Below, one piece after another: positions 11,156 to 23,172 of a stretch of 64,000 bases of DNA. The stretch's first letter is position 1; each line of letters starts with the position of its first letter. This stretch comes from Protostelium mycophagum (lineage: Eukaryota > Evosea > Variosea > Protosteliida > Protosteliaceae): positions 45,118-109,117 of the forward strand of contig MZNV01001852.1 of assembly GCA_002081555.1 (NCBI GenBank). Direction: 5' to 3'. The notes under the pieces were generated by a model. It was not told the DNA's origin, did not search any database, and saw only the letters and a program-made list of their open reading frames with translations. A program made the translations under genes and the position numbers.

Positions 11156-14100
11156 ATGGCTGCTTCTTCTTCTTCCAGTCGATACGAACACGTTGTTTCC
11201 GCTGTTGGACAAGAGTTGTTCGATTCTATTAGGTCAGCCAAGATCTTAATGGTGGGTGCAGGAGGAATAGGCTGTGAACTATTAAAGAACTTGGTCCTTA
11301 CTGGCTTCCATGACATCGAAATCGTGAGTCTCATGTTATAGGCAGTTATGACGTGATTAAAGAGAGCAGATCGATATTGATACAATTGATCTGAGCAATT
11401 TGAACAGACAATTTCTGTTCCAAAGAAAACACATTGGAATGCCAAAGGCAGAGGTAGGTCTTTCAGAGATCAGTCCTGGAGTTGGTTTTGTACGTGTCTG
11501 ATGTCTAAGGTGGCGAAAGAATCAGCGCTCCGTTTCAATCCAGACGTGAACATCAAAGCTTATCACGCCAACATCAAAGATTCTGCATATGGTCCAGATT
11601 TCTTCAAGAGATTTACCATAGTAATGAATGCATTAGACAACATTGGTATGTACCGACACGATCAAACGATTCTTCTGATGATGTTATGAAATGTCTATAT
11701 TCCATTTCAAAATGCACAATTGATGCACATTACAAAATTTTGGCTTTATGTTATATTATCACCACATTTATCCACTCTCTGAACGATCATCTACAGATGC
11801 AAGGAGGCATGTCAACAGATTATGTGTCGCAACAGGGACACCACTTATAGAGAGTGCAACAGAGGGATACTTGGGCCAAGTTCAAGTCATTAAGAAGGTA
11901 TGTAACAGTTCTCTGTCATTGTGTACAGCAGAGTATCTACATTAAATCCTCCACATCATCACATCTATATAAACATGAGTCACGCGATGTACGAAGAGTG
12001 TATTAAAGGTGTAGGGTGACACTGAATGTTATGAATGCCAACCTAAGCCCGCACCAAAGACATACGCATACTGCACCATCAGGTCGAGTCCCACAAAGCC
12101 GATTCATTGCATTATCTGGGCCAAAGAAGAATTCTTGTGAGTTTGTGGTGTTTCATGATCACTCATTTCTATTTAAAAAACCGGTTGTAGATCGTCGTAT
12201 TAATTTGAAAATAGGACACATTTTGGTGACGCAGAACGTGTGGTCAATAAGGAAGAAGAGGAGGAAGTGAGTTGTAGATCCACAATTTTTCCCGCCAAAA
12301 CTGATTTTCAAAGGTCACCGACGACGAGATCAAAGTAGAAGAGGACAAAGTGAACGCTTTGAAGGAAATTAACTTTGCGGAATACTTATTCAAAAAGGTA
12401 CTTTTACATACACAAATAAATATATTGATTGAGACTTGGCGTTTGCCGTCCCAAAAGAATGAGCCGTTGTATTCTTGTACGGCCTGACACACGTGCCAAA
12501 TTGACGCTCACAGTTGTTCCATCTGGAAATATATAAGAAGATAAGGTTGGCCACTTTGACAAAGAAAGATATTTGGTTAGGCAGAGAGCCACCCACCCCA
12601 ATTATTCTTGAAGAGCTTCACCTCTACGCTAACGTATGTGTCTATTATACTTTAAAACATGATTTTTTGTTCCGAAATCAATTATTTTTTTTCCATTACC
12701 AGAAGTATTATTATGAGGGATTGATGTGGACAGGGTACTAATGACAGTACCAACACGACGGATAGTCTCCCAGACCAGCAGATCATGACGGTGAAGCAAA
12801 ATGCGGATCTATTCTTAGAGTCGTACGTATCCATGTCAAAGAGATGAAATTCATTATTTTTATTTGTGAAATTGGTTTGGTGCAGCCTGCACATATTTTT
12901 GTTTGTATTGCGGCTACCGCAATCCTTGCAGAAAATATTCACGTCACCAAAGGCAAACACTGTGATGCTGACGACAAACTCGAACACACCTGAATGAAAC
13001 AGTTTGAAGAATCTTTCCAAGAGAAGGTTGACTGGAGCTTTGGAGTTTGACAAGGACGATGATGACGCTCTCAACTTTGTCACTGCGGCTTCCAACCTGA
13101 GATCACATATATTCGGTATTCCTATGCAAAGCAGGTTTTCAATCAAATGTGAGTCGATTGAAAATTTGATTCCGACAAAATCAAAAATCTTTTTCGAAAA
13201 ATTGAATAGAAATAGCGTTGGCGGGAAATATTATCCCGGCTATTGCTACGACAAATGCGGTTATCGCTGGGCTGATTGTCATGGAGTCCTTCAAGATCTT
13301 GCGCAACCAAATCGACAAGTGCAGGACCGTATCCTTACATCGTTGTAGATCACCATTTGTTTCACTTGACCCTTTTGGTTTACAGCTCCGCTGTAAGCAC
13401 AAGAGAATGCGTGGCGTGGAATTGTTTTTATATTGTAGATACAGTTGTAGACAGTCAATACGATCACATCATTGCAGTGTTTGACAAAAATTGTGCAGAC
13501 AATAACTCTATCATCGATTCTACATCGTTGTAGTTGTAGTTTTCCTTGAATGTCAGGTTGTGCTGCAGAAGAAGCCTTCAGCCGGCAGAATGCTCCTCGC
13601 TTGTGCGCCAGAGAAACCGAACCCCAATTGTTACGTGTGCTCCAGCCATTTCGTCACATTGGAATGTGACACGGAGACCATGAAACTGGGAGAGTTGGTG
13701 GAGAACGTTCTTAAGAACAGATTGGGTATGAACGAGCCTTCAATCACGGTAGATAGCGAGTGAGTCTCACGTTAATGTTCGGAACTATCGAGATTTTTAA
13801 ATTGCAAAAAAACTTGAAAAAATTCAGAAAAAATTTCAAAATTTTTTAGATAATTGTCTAAAAAAACCTGATGAGATTAGTATTATTTACGAATGCGGTG
13901 AGGATCTTGAAGAGGATGAGATAGAGAGGATGAAGATCCAATCGGCCAAGAGATTATCGCAAGTTAGAATCACGAACGGCTCCATCATTGAAGTGGATGA
14001 CAATTCCCAGAACTTCCAGATCAAAGTCTCCATCAGTCAGAGGTGAATTTCGATTTTATTCTGAATTTGTTGAATGAAAATTATAAAATAAATAAAATAT

Positions 14101-14341
14101 TTTTTTGAGTGTTTTCAGGGTTAAATTCGAGGGAGAAGGTGTTACTTTCAATATCCTCGGAAAACAACCTGCTCCTGTTGCTGAGAAGACAGAACAAGCT
14201 GCATCTACAACGGCTGTACAAGAGGCTGATGATGACGTCATGATTGTAGAAGCACCAATAGTCCCACCCCCCACCAGGAAGAGAAAGGCACCGGAGGAAA
14301 ACTCGCAAAACAAAAAATCAAAAGTCGTAGATTTAGAATAA
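11156..14341 (+). CDS. UBA2: SUMO-activating enzyme E1 catalytic subunit, UBA2/SAE2
   Basis: Activates SUMO by adenylation and thioester formation, together with SAE1, in the nucleus. ATG 11156 begins [13 protein letters not shown]; stop TAA 14339-14341; about ten exons. Recognisable blocks in order: [13 protein letters not shown] (ATP-binding loop), [13 protein letters not shown] with [45 protein letters not shown] (zinc Cys pair), [19 protein letters not shown], whose first Cys is the catalytic thioester Cys, NPNCYVC (second zinc pair), a ubiquitin-fold region near [13 protein letters not shown], and a basic tail [16 protein letters not shown] that should be a nuclear localisation signal. 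Length and order match the family. The gene is divergent from the CDK20-like gene, with only 83 nt between start codons, so they probably share a promoter. Confidence 0.95.
12907..12923. repeat. Perfect 7+7 bp inverted repeat, ATTGCGG-CTA-CCGCAAT
   Basis: A GC-rich hairpin inside the UBA2 gene, in a region between recognisable exons. It resembles the short palindromes near 25.1 kb and 33.1-33.5 kb, which also have arms of 6-10 bp around a 3-10 nt loop. Confidence 0.75.
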
Positions 14342-14606
14342 AAATCTCGGAAAATTCAATTCTTCATTCTATAAAGCTCACGGTAACATCACGAGGTGTC
14401 ACGTTATCTACCGAGACTCTATCAATTTAGAAAAAAATCATTATCAAATTTATTTTTAATCACGGAACCGAGGTTCGTAGTTTGGAGGGATTTGGCGGGA
14501 ATCTCAAAGCCAACTGTCACTTGTCCTAATCCGCTCGAGCGAATTGTCCGAGAGGCCGGGGGATTTACAGACCACCACATACAAACCCAAACACAAGACT
14601 ACGGGC

Positions 14607-16440
14607 ATGGAAACGTTCATTAGAGGATGTTTTACAGAGCTGACAACTGTGGCTGAGGAAGGCAATATAAGTGGGTCGATGTTGATCGTTTTCGATGTTT
14701 GAAGTTGCCACATTGGTTAGACTCAAATATCTTTGCAGACTCGAAATGGTCCTTTGTCAGAGAAAGATACAAAATCCGGATTTATGAACGAAAGACCAGC
14801 ACAGTTCCTTCATGTAAAGGTGAAGGACTTATAGAAGCCACTCCGCAGGTTCGCTGACTTTCATTTCTGATGAATTCGACTCATAATTGAAGAATCTTCT
14901 TCCGTATCTCTGGGACATAAACAACAAACTTTGTATTGGAATGTTGGATGAAGTGAGTCCAGTCCCCAAAAATGTCAGCTGACCACCATCAGGTTACTTT
15001 ATTACGCGAGATTAATCCATCGACACGCATCATTTATGTCCGTAAGTATCTCAGATTGCTCAACATCGTCAGCATCATGACGTAATTTTAGGTTCTCAAT
15101 CTCGATTCATCTCTCTTCCTCGTGATCTAACACTCCTCTGCAGTTATAAAGGTACAAATTAACGATCTCCATCCGCACAAATATTAACATCTTCAGCATG
15201 TGATGACGGCAGTTACATTTTAATCATGAGATCTATTGATCTGTCCAATCCAGTCTGGGGCATTTCTGACCCCAGGCCCCCACTTGCAGACGAAAAGAGG
15301 GGCTATGCTTATGAAGCTGACATTGTGTCTTCTCAACCAGATCCTTCCACATGGCCAGTCTTACGCACTCAAATCTTCAACAGTGGTTTCATCATCAGAC
15401 CAGTACAATATAACGGTTATCTGGAAAAGGCTTCCCAAGTCACTTTTATCTTTCAACACGGCCTTGATCTACTGCCACAGGTACTCATGATCAACATCGA
15501 CATCTTGATTCTGATCGGTGACACAGGCCGTTTCACATCGTTCGAAGACGTACTTTCCATTTCGCATTGCTCGCGTAAGGCAAAGTCTTCCAGAACATAT
15601 GAAATTAAGACATCCAAATAACAAGAGAGGAGAGAAAACCACTAAAAAACATTCTGCAAGCAGCGAGAGCTCAGAGACCGAGTCCATGTATTCATCATCT
15701 TGGGGCTCCTCTGAAGATGAAGTAAGTCTCAATAGTCTTGGATTTTGATTCTAATTAATTTTCAGCTTCCTTCTACACCACGACAAGAAGAATCTGAGCA
15801 TGAAGAAAATACTGAGCAGAATCTTCCAAAGCCTGTGAGTTTCTAATGAACCACATCACATCTTTGTACTTAACGATGTTTTAAAAACGATGTATTGATC
15901 AAGGCTGACATCATTTCAGATCATCACAAAAGACCCTGAGTCCGCTCTCTCTGCCATAGACGATGTGTCATTACCAAATGATGAAGATCCCAAACAGAAT
16001 GTGAAGAGTTGGAATGATAAGATCGATGAACTCAACGGAGTTCTGTCCGAAACAGCCAAACCAAAGCCTGGATCTATTTTTGGAAACAACAGACCGCTCA
16101 TCTTCCTGTGTCTATTGCTGTGGTCACTTGTGGCCGTGCCACTTCTCGGACCCGTCCGTTATCTTCTGGTGGCATTGTTCAATGTGTTGAAGAACCACAT
16201 GCCTGGTGTCAGAGTGAGTCCTCATACACATCGAATCATCTGATCATAATGTAGATGGTGGCAATGTTTCTGGAATCATTTGTGCCGAGCACCTTCCCAT
16301 ACAAATTAGTATCAAATACGACATTATTATTCACACTACCATTCTTTAAGTGGTTGTTGGCCACAAGCATAAGATTTTCACATTCTAGAGGAGCAACGAG
16401 AGCCACGAGGGCTATTACCAAAGCGATTGTAAATAAATGA
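14607..16440 (+). CDS. START-domain lipid-binding protein with C-terminal membrane segments
   Basis: Probable intracellular lipid-transfer or lipid-sensing protein anchored in a membrane. ATG 14607 (METFIRGCFTELTTVAEEG), stop TGA at 16438-16440. The middle exons read as a START domain: VTLLREINPSTRIIYVRS, SLPRDLTLLCSYK, DDGSYILIMRSIDL, SGFIIRPV and ASQVTFIFQHGLDLLPQ follow the usual order of START strands. After it come an acidic/Ser-rich linker (SASSESSETESMYSSSW), then NRPLIFLCLLLWSLVAVPLL, a clear membrane helix, another hydrophobic stretch (TTLLFTLPFFKWLLATS) and an Arg-rich tail. Lipid specificity cannot be read. It starts 265 nt after UBA2 on the same strand. The first exon is short and the start could lie further upstream. 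Confidence 0.7.
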
Positions 16441-17065
16441 ACAGTTTTGTAGAGTATCATTGTTGTGGACTTCAATTAAATATGCTGCAAGATCCTCTGG
16501 CGATTTGAAGTCATCTGTCTGTCCATTTTTATTTTTAGGAATCAAGATCAGCCCACAATCACAGAGAATTGCATCAGATGAGTGTTCATACAGCAGATCA
16601 ATGTTCTTAAAATCAAATAAAGTTGAAGAGTTATATTGTGGTCTATTCTCATCTCATTTCTCTTGACACACAAAAAAACCTCTATCATCAACTTGGCACA
16701 AACCTAGGGTCGTGCCACAAATTTGGCACAAACCATAAATTTGAACCAATTCAGATTCAAAATACAATTCTGTTTCTTGAAACTGGTACGAGCCCCACAG
16801 AAAGAAAAAGAGAGGGAAATACAGAGAAGCCAGTGATGCCAATGACAGTCAGAATGCTGTCTTGAACAGAGTCTGAGAGAACGTTACAAAAAGATATCAT
16901 AATAATTTATCGGCAATTACGATGTGATGTCTTTCTGAGATATCACGTGACAATCCGTTTCCGGCTCAAAATTTGGAGACGAGAAGGAAATTTCGGTCAC
17001 GACCAAAAACAGAAACGAAAAGCAAAGTAGGGCGTAAAAATTGGAACACTCTCTAAAACAAATAG
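16441..17065. other. Intergenic region between START gene and MBL gene
   Basis: Contains the 3' flank of the START gene and the upstream region of the next plus-strand gene. TTGGCACAAACC-type words recur near 16695-16740. Short open frames here show no family resemblance. Confidence 0.5.
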
Positions 17066-18116
17066 ATGTCAGTTATTACAGTAGGATATGGATTTTGGAA
17101 TGTCAGGTTTGATTACAGAGTGATGGGAGTGTTGAATATCAGTACGTAAAAATTAAAAGGTGTTAATCTCCTCTTTGATTCACTGCAGAAACTCAAATGT
17201 CGTTGATACGCCTTCAATCTGGCCGATTCTTAGTCATCGACTGTGGCCCACTCGACAATGGAGTCTTAGCAGAGATTAATGGTCTTACTCAGCAGGGCAC
17301 AGATATAGAAGCTATCCTCCACACTCATCCCTTCCATACAGGTCTGATTTACGTCATTACAGCTTGAGTGTCACTTGTGCCACCCTGGCACCCTCCTGAT
17401 CTCTTCTAGGCTCTATCGAGGAGTTTTCCAAACATTACCCTAACGTGCCAGTCTACGGCTGCCCAAGACATTTGAAGAAGTTCCCCACCATTCCATTCGC
17501 TGGCTCTTTAGACGATCCCACCGTGTTGAGAAAATGGGCACCCGAGGTTCAGCTCAGAATACCCACAGGTTCATTCTTCATCTCCTGATCGCTTCTAAAA
17601 GTACGCAGGAGCAGAATTTGTGAATCCTCCAGAGACCAACCATTTTAGCTCTGTCTGGGTTTACCATGCCGCCAGCAAGACGATCCACGTCGATGATACT
17701 TTAATGTACCTTCAAGACCCCGGAGTCATTGCCAAGTAAGTAGATAGACATTAGAAGTTCTACCAAGAGAGACTTAGTTTTTCAGGTTGGTCGTCAATCC
17801 AGGAATAGGGTTCCACCCCACTTTGAAGATAAACGGCCTGCACCCAACCGCCGAGGCACCCTTACAATTCTACCAGTTCTGCAGAGGTAAAACATTGAAA
17901 TGGCTGCTCTCGATCTCTAAATATAGCCATCATAATGGATTGAGCCTTTTGATGACGTCAACAGATGTCGCGAACGACTGGGACTTTGATAATTTGGCTG
18001 CTGCGCACAGTGACTTGAAGCTGGGAGGGGTCAAAGAGGAGTACCTCAAATTGTTGGCCGATTACGAACAGACATTCAAAGATCTATCTGAGAAGAATGC
18101 CAAAAAGACAGGATAA
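17066..18116 (+). CDS. Metallo-beta-lactamase-fold hydrolase-like protein
   Basis: Exons start at ATG 17066 (MSVITVGYGFWNVRFDY) and finish at TAA 18114-18116. The protein resembles metallo-beta-lactamase-fold proteins: a strand segment GRFLVIDCGPLD, then ILHTHPFHTGS, which fits H-x-H-x2-H with the usual Asp absent, then SVWVYHAASKTIHVDDTLMY, where His and Asp could serve as further metal ligands. The C-terminal exon has DWDFDNLAAAHSDLKLGG and a charged helix KLLADYEQTFKDLSEKNAKK. Without the Asp in the metal motif, hydrolase activity is uncertain. Family-level call only; substrate unknown. An intron near 17888-17965 carries one TGACGTCA palindrome. Confidence 0.65.
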
Positions 18117-18309
18117 GACGCCCCTGTAGACCTCAGGGCTGTCTGCTGATTCAATAATTAATCTGTATAAAATCAAATTAAAATCAAAAGAGCCTCATTT
18201 ATTCTCAAATTCCCGATACTTATTACAACACATTCATTACGAGAATATTAAACTGTGATAGAGGCAGATTAGAATTGGTGAATCTTTTACATAATATAAA
18301 TATTTATTA

Positions 18310-19191
18310 TCACAACATGATGGTGACTCCCGCCCGATTCGTTGGGTCTGAACACAACAGCCCTTTAAGTTTCTCTCTGAACTCCGCACTGACTCTAACA
18401 CAACCATCACCCGGCAGTGGGACGCTTTTGAAATGTGCAGGGAATGGAAGCCGACCCTCCTCCAGAACCTCGTCGATGGCGTAAGGAAATTCGCCAAAGA
18501 GAAGAGCGTAGATGGTGACCCCGAATGCCCAAGCGTCGTTCTTTGTGGCCATGAAGGGTGTCTGTAATATGACTTCGGGGGATGTGTATTCTAAAGATCC
18601 ATGCCAGTCCCTCTTTGGCCTTTCCTTCATCGGATCGAAGAATGAGCATAACCCAAAGTCTATGAGCTGGACATTGTTTGTGTCATCAATCATGATCTGA
18701 CATAGGTGTCAGGGAAGCTCTCACAAAATGAAACGAACATTTTCGAGCTTGATGTCATGGTGTGAAATTCCTTTTCGATGGCAAGCATGTAAGGCCTGCG
18801 CCAACTTATTTGCGATGCCTTTAACTTCTCTCTCTGGTAGCGGTTTGAAATCTCGACCTTCCATTAGTTCAAAGAGATCAAAACCGGGCACGTTGTCGAA
18901 AACGAGAAACTGCAAAAGGTTCACTTCTGATGATAGGCGGAGATGGTTACTCACGACATCTTGGAGAGTGCTGATGTATCCTTGGTATTTACAGACGTTT
19001 GGTTCATCCTTCAGGGACTCATTTGCTCTGATTTCATTCTTGATTCTGTTCAAATTTCCTCCTCTTTGTGATAATTTTTTAATGACAACCTTCTTCTTTG
19101 TTTTCGAGTCGGTAGCTCTATAAATCGTCCCTTGAGTGCCTTGTTTGACCTTTTCTATATCCTCGAAGTCCTCCAATTGGTGTTTGAACAT
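18310..19191 (-). CDS. Protein kinase-like protein with altered catalytic loop
   Basis: Short eukaryotic protein kinase, start ATG at 19191 (MFKHQLEDFEDIEKVKQG), stop TGA at 18310-18312, with introns near 18905-18955 and 18695-18725. Visible: GTQGTIYRA in place of the glycine loop, VVIKKL (ATP Lys), FLVFDNVPGFDLFELM hinge, HACHRKGISHHDIKLENV where HRD has become HHD but the Asp and Asn are kept, LIDFGLCSFF (DFG kept), TSPEVI as APE, and NDAWAFGVTIYALLFG as helix F. The C-lobe ends soon after the conserved Arg (DPTNRAG). Catalysis looks possible. It resembles CAMK/SNF1-like kinases in the activation segment, but I cannot assign a subfamily. Confidence 0.8.
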
Positions 19192-19501
19192 GATGATCGG
19201 TAAGTTTGTTGTTGACGGTTTCAGACCCGTGTCGTAATTTTTTTGATTTAATCACGGTAACTACCGCACTATAATTCCATTAATGGAGCTGTCCCATCGA
19301 TGTACTGTTCTTATGAACCAAAAGAATATCCGGACAACCCAAAGACCTGGCTTTCAGAACGTCATTTAATCTTCCACAAGTCGAACTGTACCCGCCCACG
19401 GTTATTAAGCTGATTACTTACCGTGTGTCTAAATTTCACGACATTGACATGAGCGCAATCATGGTCTCGATGTCCATATCTTGAAGAGAAGATTTATTTG
19501 G
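19192..19501. other. Intergenic region between ArgRS stop and kinase start
   Basis: Holds the upstream region of the kinase. AATCACGGTAACTACCGCAC at 19249-19268 is an inverted CGGTA element also seen, in variants, near 14.4, 27.4, 32.6 and 59.6 kb. No coding sequence recognised. Confidence 0.5.
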
Positions 19502-22500
19502 TTACATTCTTTCCAAAACGGTGATGCCCAATAATTCGAGACACTTCTTGATCACTCTTCCTTGGGCTCTGACAAACTCCAGGCGAGTTATTTTTAGATC
19601 TTCTGTCTCCGCGTTGACCACAGACTGTCCGGAGGCGTACCAGGCGCTGAAAGACTTGGCGACCTTTTACAGTCAGAATCTCGCAAATGTCGACGTGTTC
19701 ATCATACCTCATGTACATAGTTGCAAAGTGTCGACGGGTTGTTCTTGGCAGTGCATGATTCTACAACGCTCCAGAACTCGTGTAATCCCACGAGGGCGGC
19801 CTTTTCTGTTTCCGATCCGAGCAGAGAGAAATCGACCTGCAAACACGTCATCATGTGACGAGATGACGTCATCAATTACGTACCTTTCCTTCACCACTGA
19901 GCTTGACTTCTCTCTCGATGGCTTTGGTTCTGGCGTATGCGTAAAGCATGTAGGGACCGGTATTTCCTGTTGTGGCGGCCCAGTCTTCCAACACAAAGAC
20001 GATGTCTTTGGCGGTGTCGTGATTCAACATTCCGTACTTGATGGCAGCGACGGAAATCAAATGCTGGGCGTTCTCGACCTGAAATTTCGGTTAGATTTCG
20101 GAGAAAATTGGTGGAAATTCACCTCCTCAGTAGACCATTTTTCGATCTCCTTTTCTGAACCATCGGGCTTGATCTCCACACCAGTGACAAATTTGTACAA
20201 TTGCTTGTCGTAGATGTGCTTTCCGAGAAGTGCCTTTAATTGAGAGAATAAAATGACTGATCCAAACACTCTGGACTTCATACGACCGGAGGGCAACACG
20301 ACCTGCCGAAAATTTAATTTACATTGAAATTTATTTTTTAAATTTTTTGAATGAAGAAAATTAAACTCTTCGAATAACTATACCTGTCCATAAGGAAGAT
20401 GTGTGCATTTCTTGGCTTGTTCGTATCCCATCAATTCCAAGACCTTGAAGACCTGGAGACTTTCAGCCATCTACCATCACATCTACAACTCACCTGCTTG
20501 AAATGTAAAGTCTGGGCGGCATCCACAATGTACAGAGACTTCTCGATTCCAAACTTGGAGAACTTTCTCTGTGCCAACGCCAAGTCTTTTGTGGCGTAAA
20601 GACCAGCTCCATCAGACTTCAACAAGATGCAGAATCCGAGGCCGAATTTGTTGAGATCAGCACCGATGGCGCCGTTGTCCTTCTGGAAGACACCCTTGCT
20701 GTAGTACTCCAACACCATGTTTCTGGACTCCTCACTCACTGTGATTACGTCATCATCCATTGTCCCATAATGATTTCTTTTTTGTCAGAAAGAATAAGAG
20801 TTTTGTAACCACTCATTTTTGTGTTGTCTTTACCGCCAAGTCAATTCTTGTGTGAAAAAAACTTTTGAAAAACAAAACGACAATTTTAATTTCATTGCTT
20901 GGAATCTAAATCTACAACGCTCCAATTAAAAATAAAAAATAAAAAATAGCATACCTTCTGACTCGAAGAACTCGTGGTCGAATCTGACGTTCAGCCACTT
21001 GTAGATGGTGCGGAACTCCTTCAGGGACCACTCCTTTGTGACGGCCCATAATTGGGATAAGCTGGGCTCACCGCTCTCCATCTTGAGGAGTGTCTCCTTC
21101 ACTTCGGATTTTCTGCGGTTGTGCTCATCAAGCACCTGTTTCGATGTCAATAATTATTTCTTTAGTCAAAATTAGATTTTTTTTGTTAAATGAAAAGAAT
21201 CTTGCGGCTGCACAAAAGCTTGGCTGTTGTAAATAGTCTATTGTCTTATTTTACACATTAAACGCCATTGATTATTAAAATGTTTGTGATTTCTTCGTGA
21301 AATTTCCATCACCTTGACGTTGGGGTCCACTCCTGGTAATCTTCCGAATTCTGTGGCTTCTTGTCCAACTGTCATTTCGGCGGGAAGAATGAAGATCTGC
21401 TGAGAGGCAGCATCGGTGGGCTTGCCCTTGTTCTCTTTGGTCTTGGGGGCTGCGGGCTCAGATGATTTTTTGGCGGGCTCCTTCTTGGCGGGTGCTTCCT
21501 TGCTTGCTGTGAGGGTCAGAATTGTAGATGGAAATAAATTTAATATTTTTTATTTTCTCGAAATTTATTTTAAAAATGGAAACAGAATGTTTTTGACGTC
21601 TACCTTGTTGCTTCTTGTTCTCCTGGCGCTGTTGGTGTGCCTCAGTCGCACTGAGCTTTGGCTTCTCAACAGGCTTCTCTTCGCGCTCGATTCCGAGCTC
21701 TTTCTCGCTCATCATGACACCCTCGCTAGTCACTCCCTTCATGTCTTGTCCAACAACCTCCTGTTTTTTTCAGTATATAGACATACTTCTTTGTGCGGTT
21801 TCTTTTATATATCTTAATGTGATTCAAGTGAAAAAACGGTTTACTCACTTTTCCCTTGAACTTAGCGCCAAGAGGCATGTATGCCACCTTATCACCGACT
21901 TTGTATCCCATTCCTCCACAGACAACAGTCCTCTTCTCGCCGTTGCCAACCTGATCTCATCATCAGATTTATTTTTAATTGGACTGGACAGACCTCTAAA
22001 GTGACGACGTTCCAGTTGGGAGGGGCGTCTGCAGCTGGGTGCTTGTCCACAGCCACAACTTGTGCGGCGATGATGAAAGCATAAGGTAAAGAGGTTAATG
22101 TGGCCAGATCGAGTTGTTCGACAGCAGATGAATACAATCCTCCGAGCCATTCACCACGAGTGACCTCATCGACACCCTCTAATTTGAAATCTGGCTTCTC
22201 TTTCAGAATGCGCTGTAAGTACCACAGACATTTGGCGACGTGGGCACCCTCGTCTCCAAAATAGTTGGCGGCGACGACGGTGTGTCCACACTGCTCATAA
22301 AGGTGAATGAGACAGTCTCCAAGTGCGGCATTTCTCATGTGACCAACGTGGAAGGCCTGAGAGGTCAGATCAACTGATCCCAAGAGATTTTTCCCACCTT
22401 GTGTGTGTTGGGTTGTGAGTACTCGATCATGACCTTCTCTTTGTGTCCCTGAGGAAGGGGAGACAGATAATCACCAGAATTGATGGCAGGGATGACCTTA

Positions 22501-22933
22501 GCTAAAAATGTGGAGGTCAGATGGAAGTTGACATAGGGACCAGAGGCTTCGCATCTGATTCAAGATTAGTCTCATCTTCAATCCCAATCTCAATATACCT
22601 CTCGATGTTCACAGACTTCTCAGTATCAAGACGCTTCTGAATAGCAGCACCAAGTTGAGTGGCAAATTTGGCTGGTGGTTCTCCTTTTGGCAGGAGTCTG
22701 GCAAATACGAAACATCCAAGCGCCAACTCACCATTCTTTGGTGGGGGTTTAGTTAAAGTTTTCACGATGTTTTTGGAGAGTTCTGCCTCATCGAACTTGG
22801 CCTGAAGATTTATGAGTGATTATTTAGATCATCTCCATATTACCTCAGGAAGGAGTTCCTTTGCGACAGAAACAGCGATCTGAGCAATGGAGTTCTTTCC
22901 TTCTTCCATCAAGAATCGGTTGTTGTCCGTCAT
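19502..22933 (-). CDS. Arginyl-tRNA synthetase with inserted PheT/EMAPII-type tRNA-binding domain
   Basis: Class I aminoacyl-tRNA synthetase that charges tRNA-Arg. ATG at 22933 (MTDNNRFLMEEGKNS), stop TAA 19502-19504. Family marks: IEYSQPNTHKAFHVGHMR (HIGH region, spliced), ANYFGDEGAHVAKCLWYL, DGAGLYATKDLALAQRKF, SLYIVDAAQTLHFKQVF, GRMKSRVFGSVILFSQL (KMSKS-like loop), NTGPYMLYAYARTKAI and a helical C-terminus ending CLELLGITVLERM. Between the HIGH region and the rest, about 22070-21640, is a domain reading AAQVVAVDKHPAADAP, LEVGNGEKRTVVCGG, YKVGDKVAYMPLGAKFKGK, KGVTSEGVMMSEKELGIE, which matches the OB-fold tRNA_bind domain of bacterial PheT and Arc1/EMAPII. It is followed by a Lys/Ala/Pro-rich linker (APAKKEPAKKSSEPAAPK). 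Such an insertion is not part of the standard ArgRS. It should add tRNA affinity. The ArgRS call is by pattern only; the usual KMSK sequence is altered. Confidence 0.88.
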
Positions 22934-23172
22934 GATGATCTCTGAAATATGACGATCGTCCGAATGAACAATTCACAGAATTTTTTAAGAAAGCAGTTTC
23001 CAACTAAATTCTTGTCTTGAATACCAAGCTGCTGAACACTGCGAGGATGTTGTTCTTTAAGAACGTCTTTGAAATAAAATTTTATCATCTATTTTTTTTG
23101 TGACCACGAGATTTGTATGGCGAGCGCTCAGGGGGCATTTCGAAGGGTGGTAAATTTAATCCGTTATCGAAC
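22934..23172. promoter_or_regulatory. Bidirectional upstream region of ArgRS and GNAT genes
   Basis: The two genes diverge with 239 nt between start codons. AT-rich, no clear TATA box. An ATTTCAG at about 22942-22948, just before the ArgRS ATG, could also be a splice acceptor for an upstream leader exon. Confidence 0.45.

Noticed and set aside
12682-13146. Minus-strand frame of 154 codons
   Set aside because: It is antisense to UBA2 exons and introns without any family match.
19521-20213. Plus-strand frame of 230 codons opposite ArgRS
   Set aside because: It crosses exons and introns of the well-supported ArgRS gene and has no recognisable domain.
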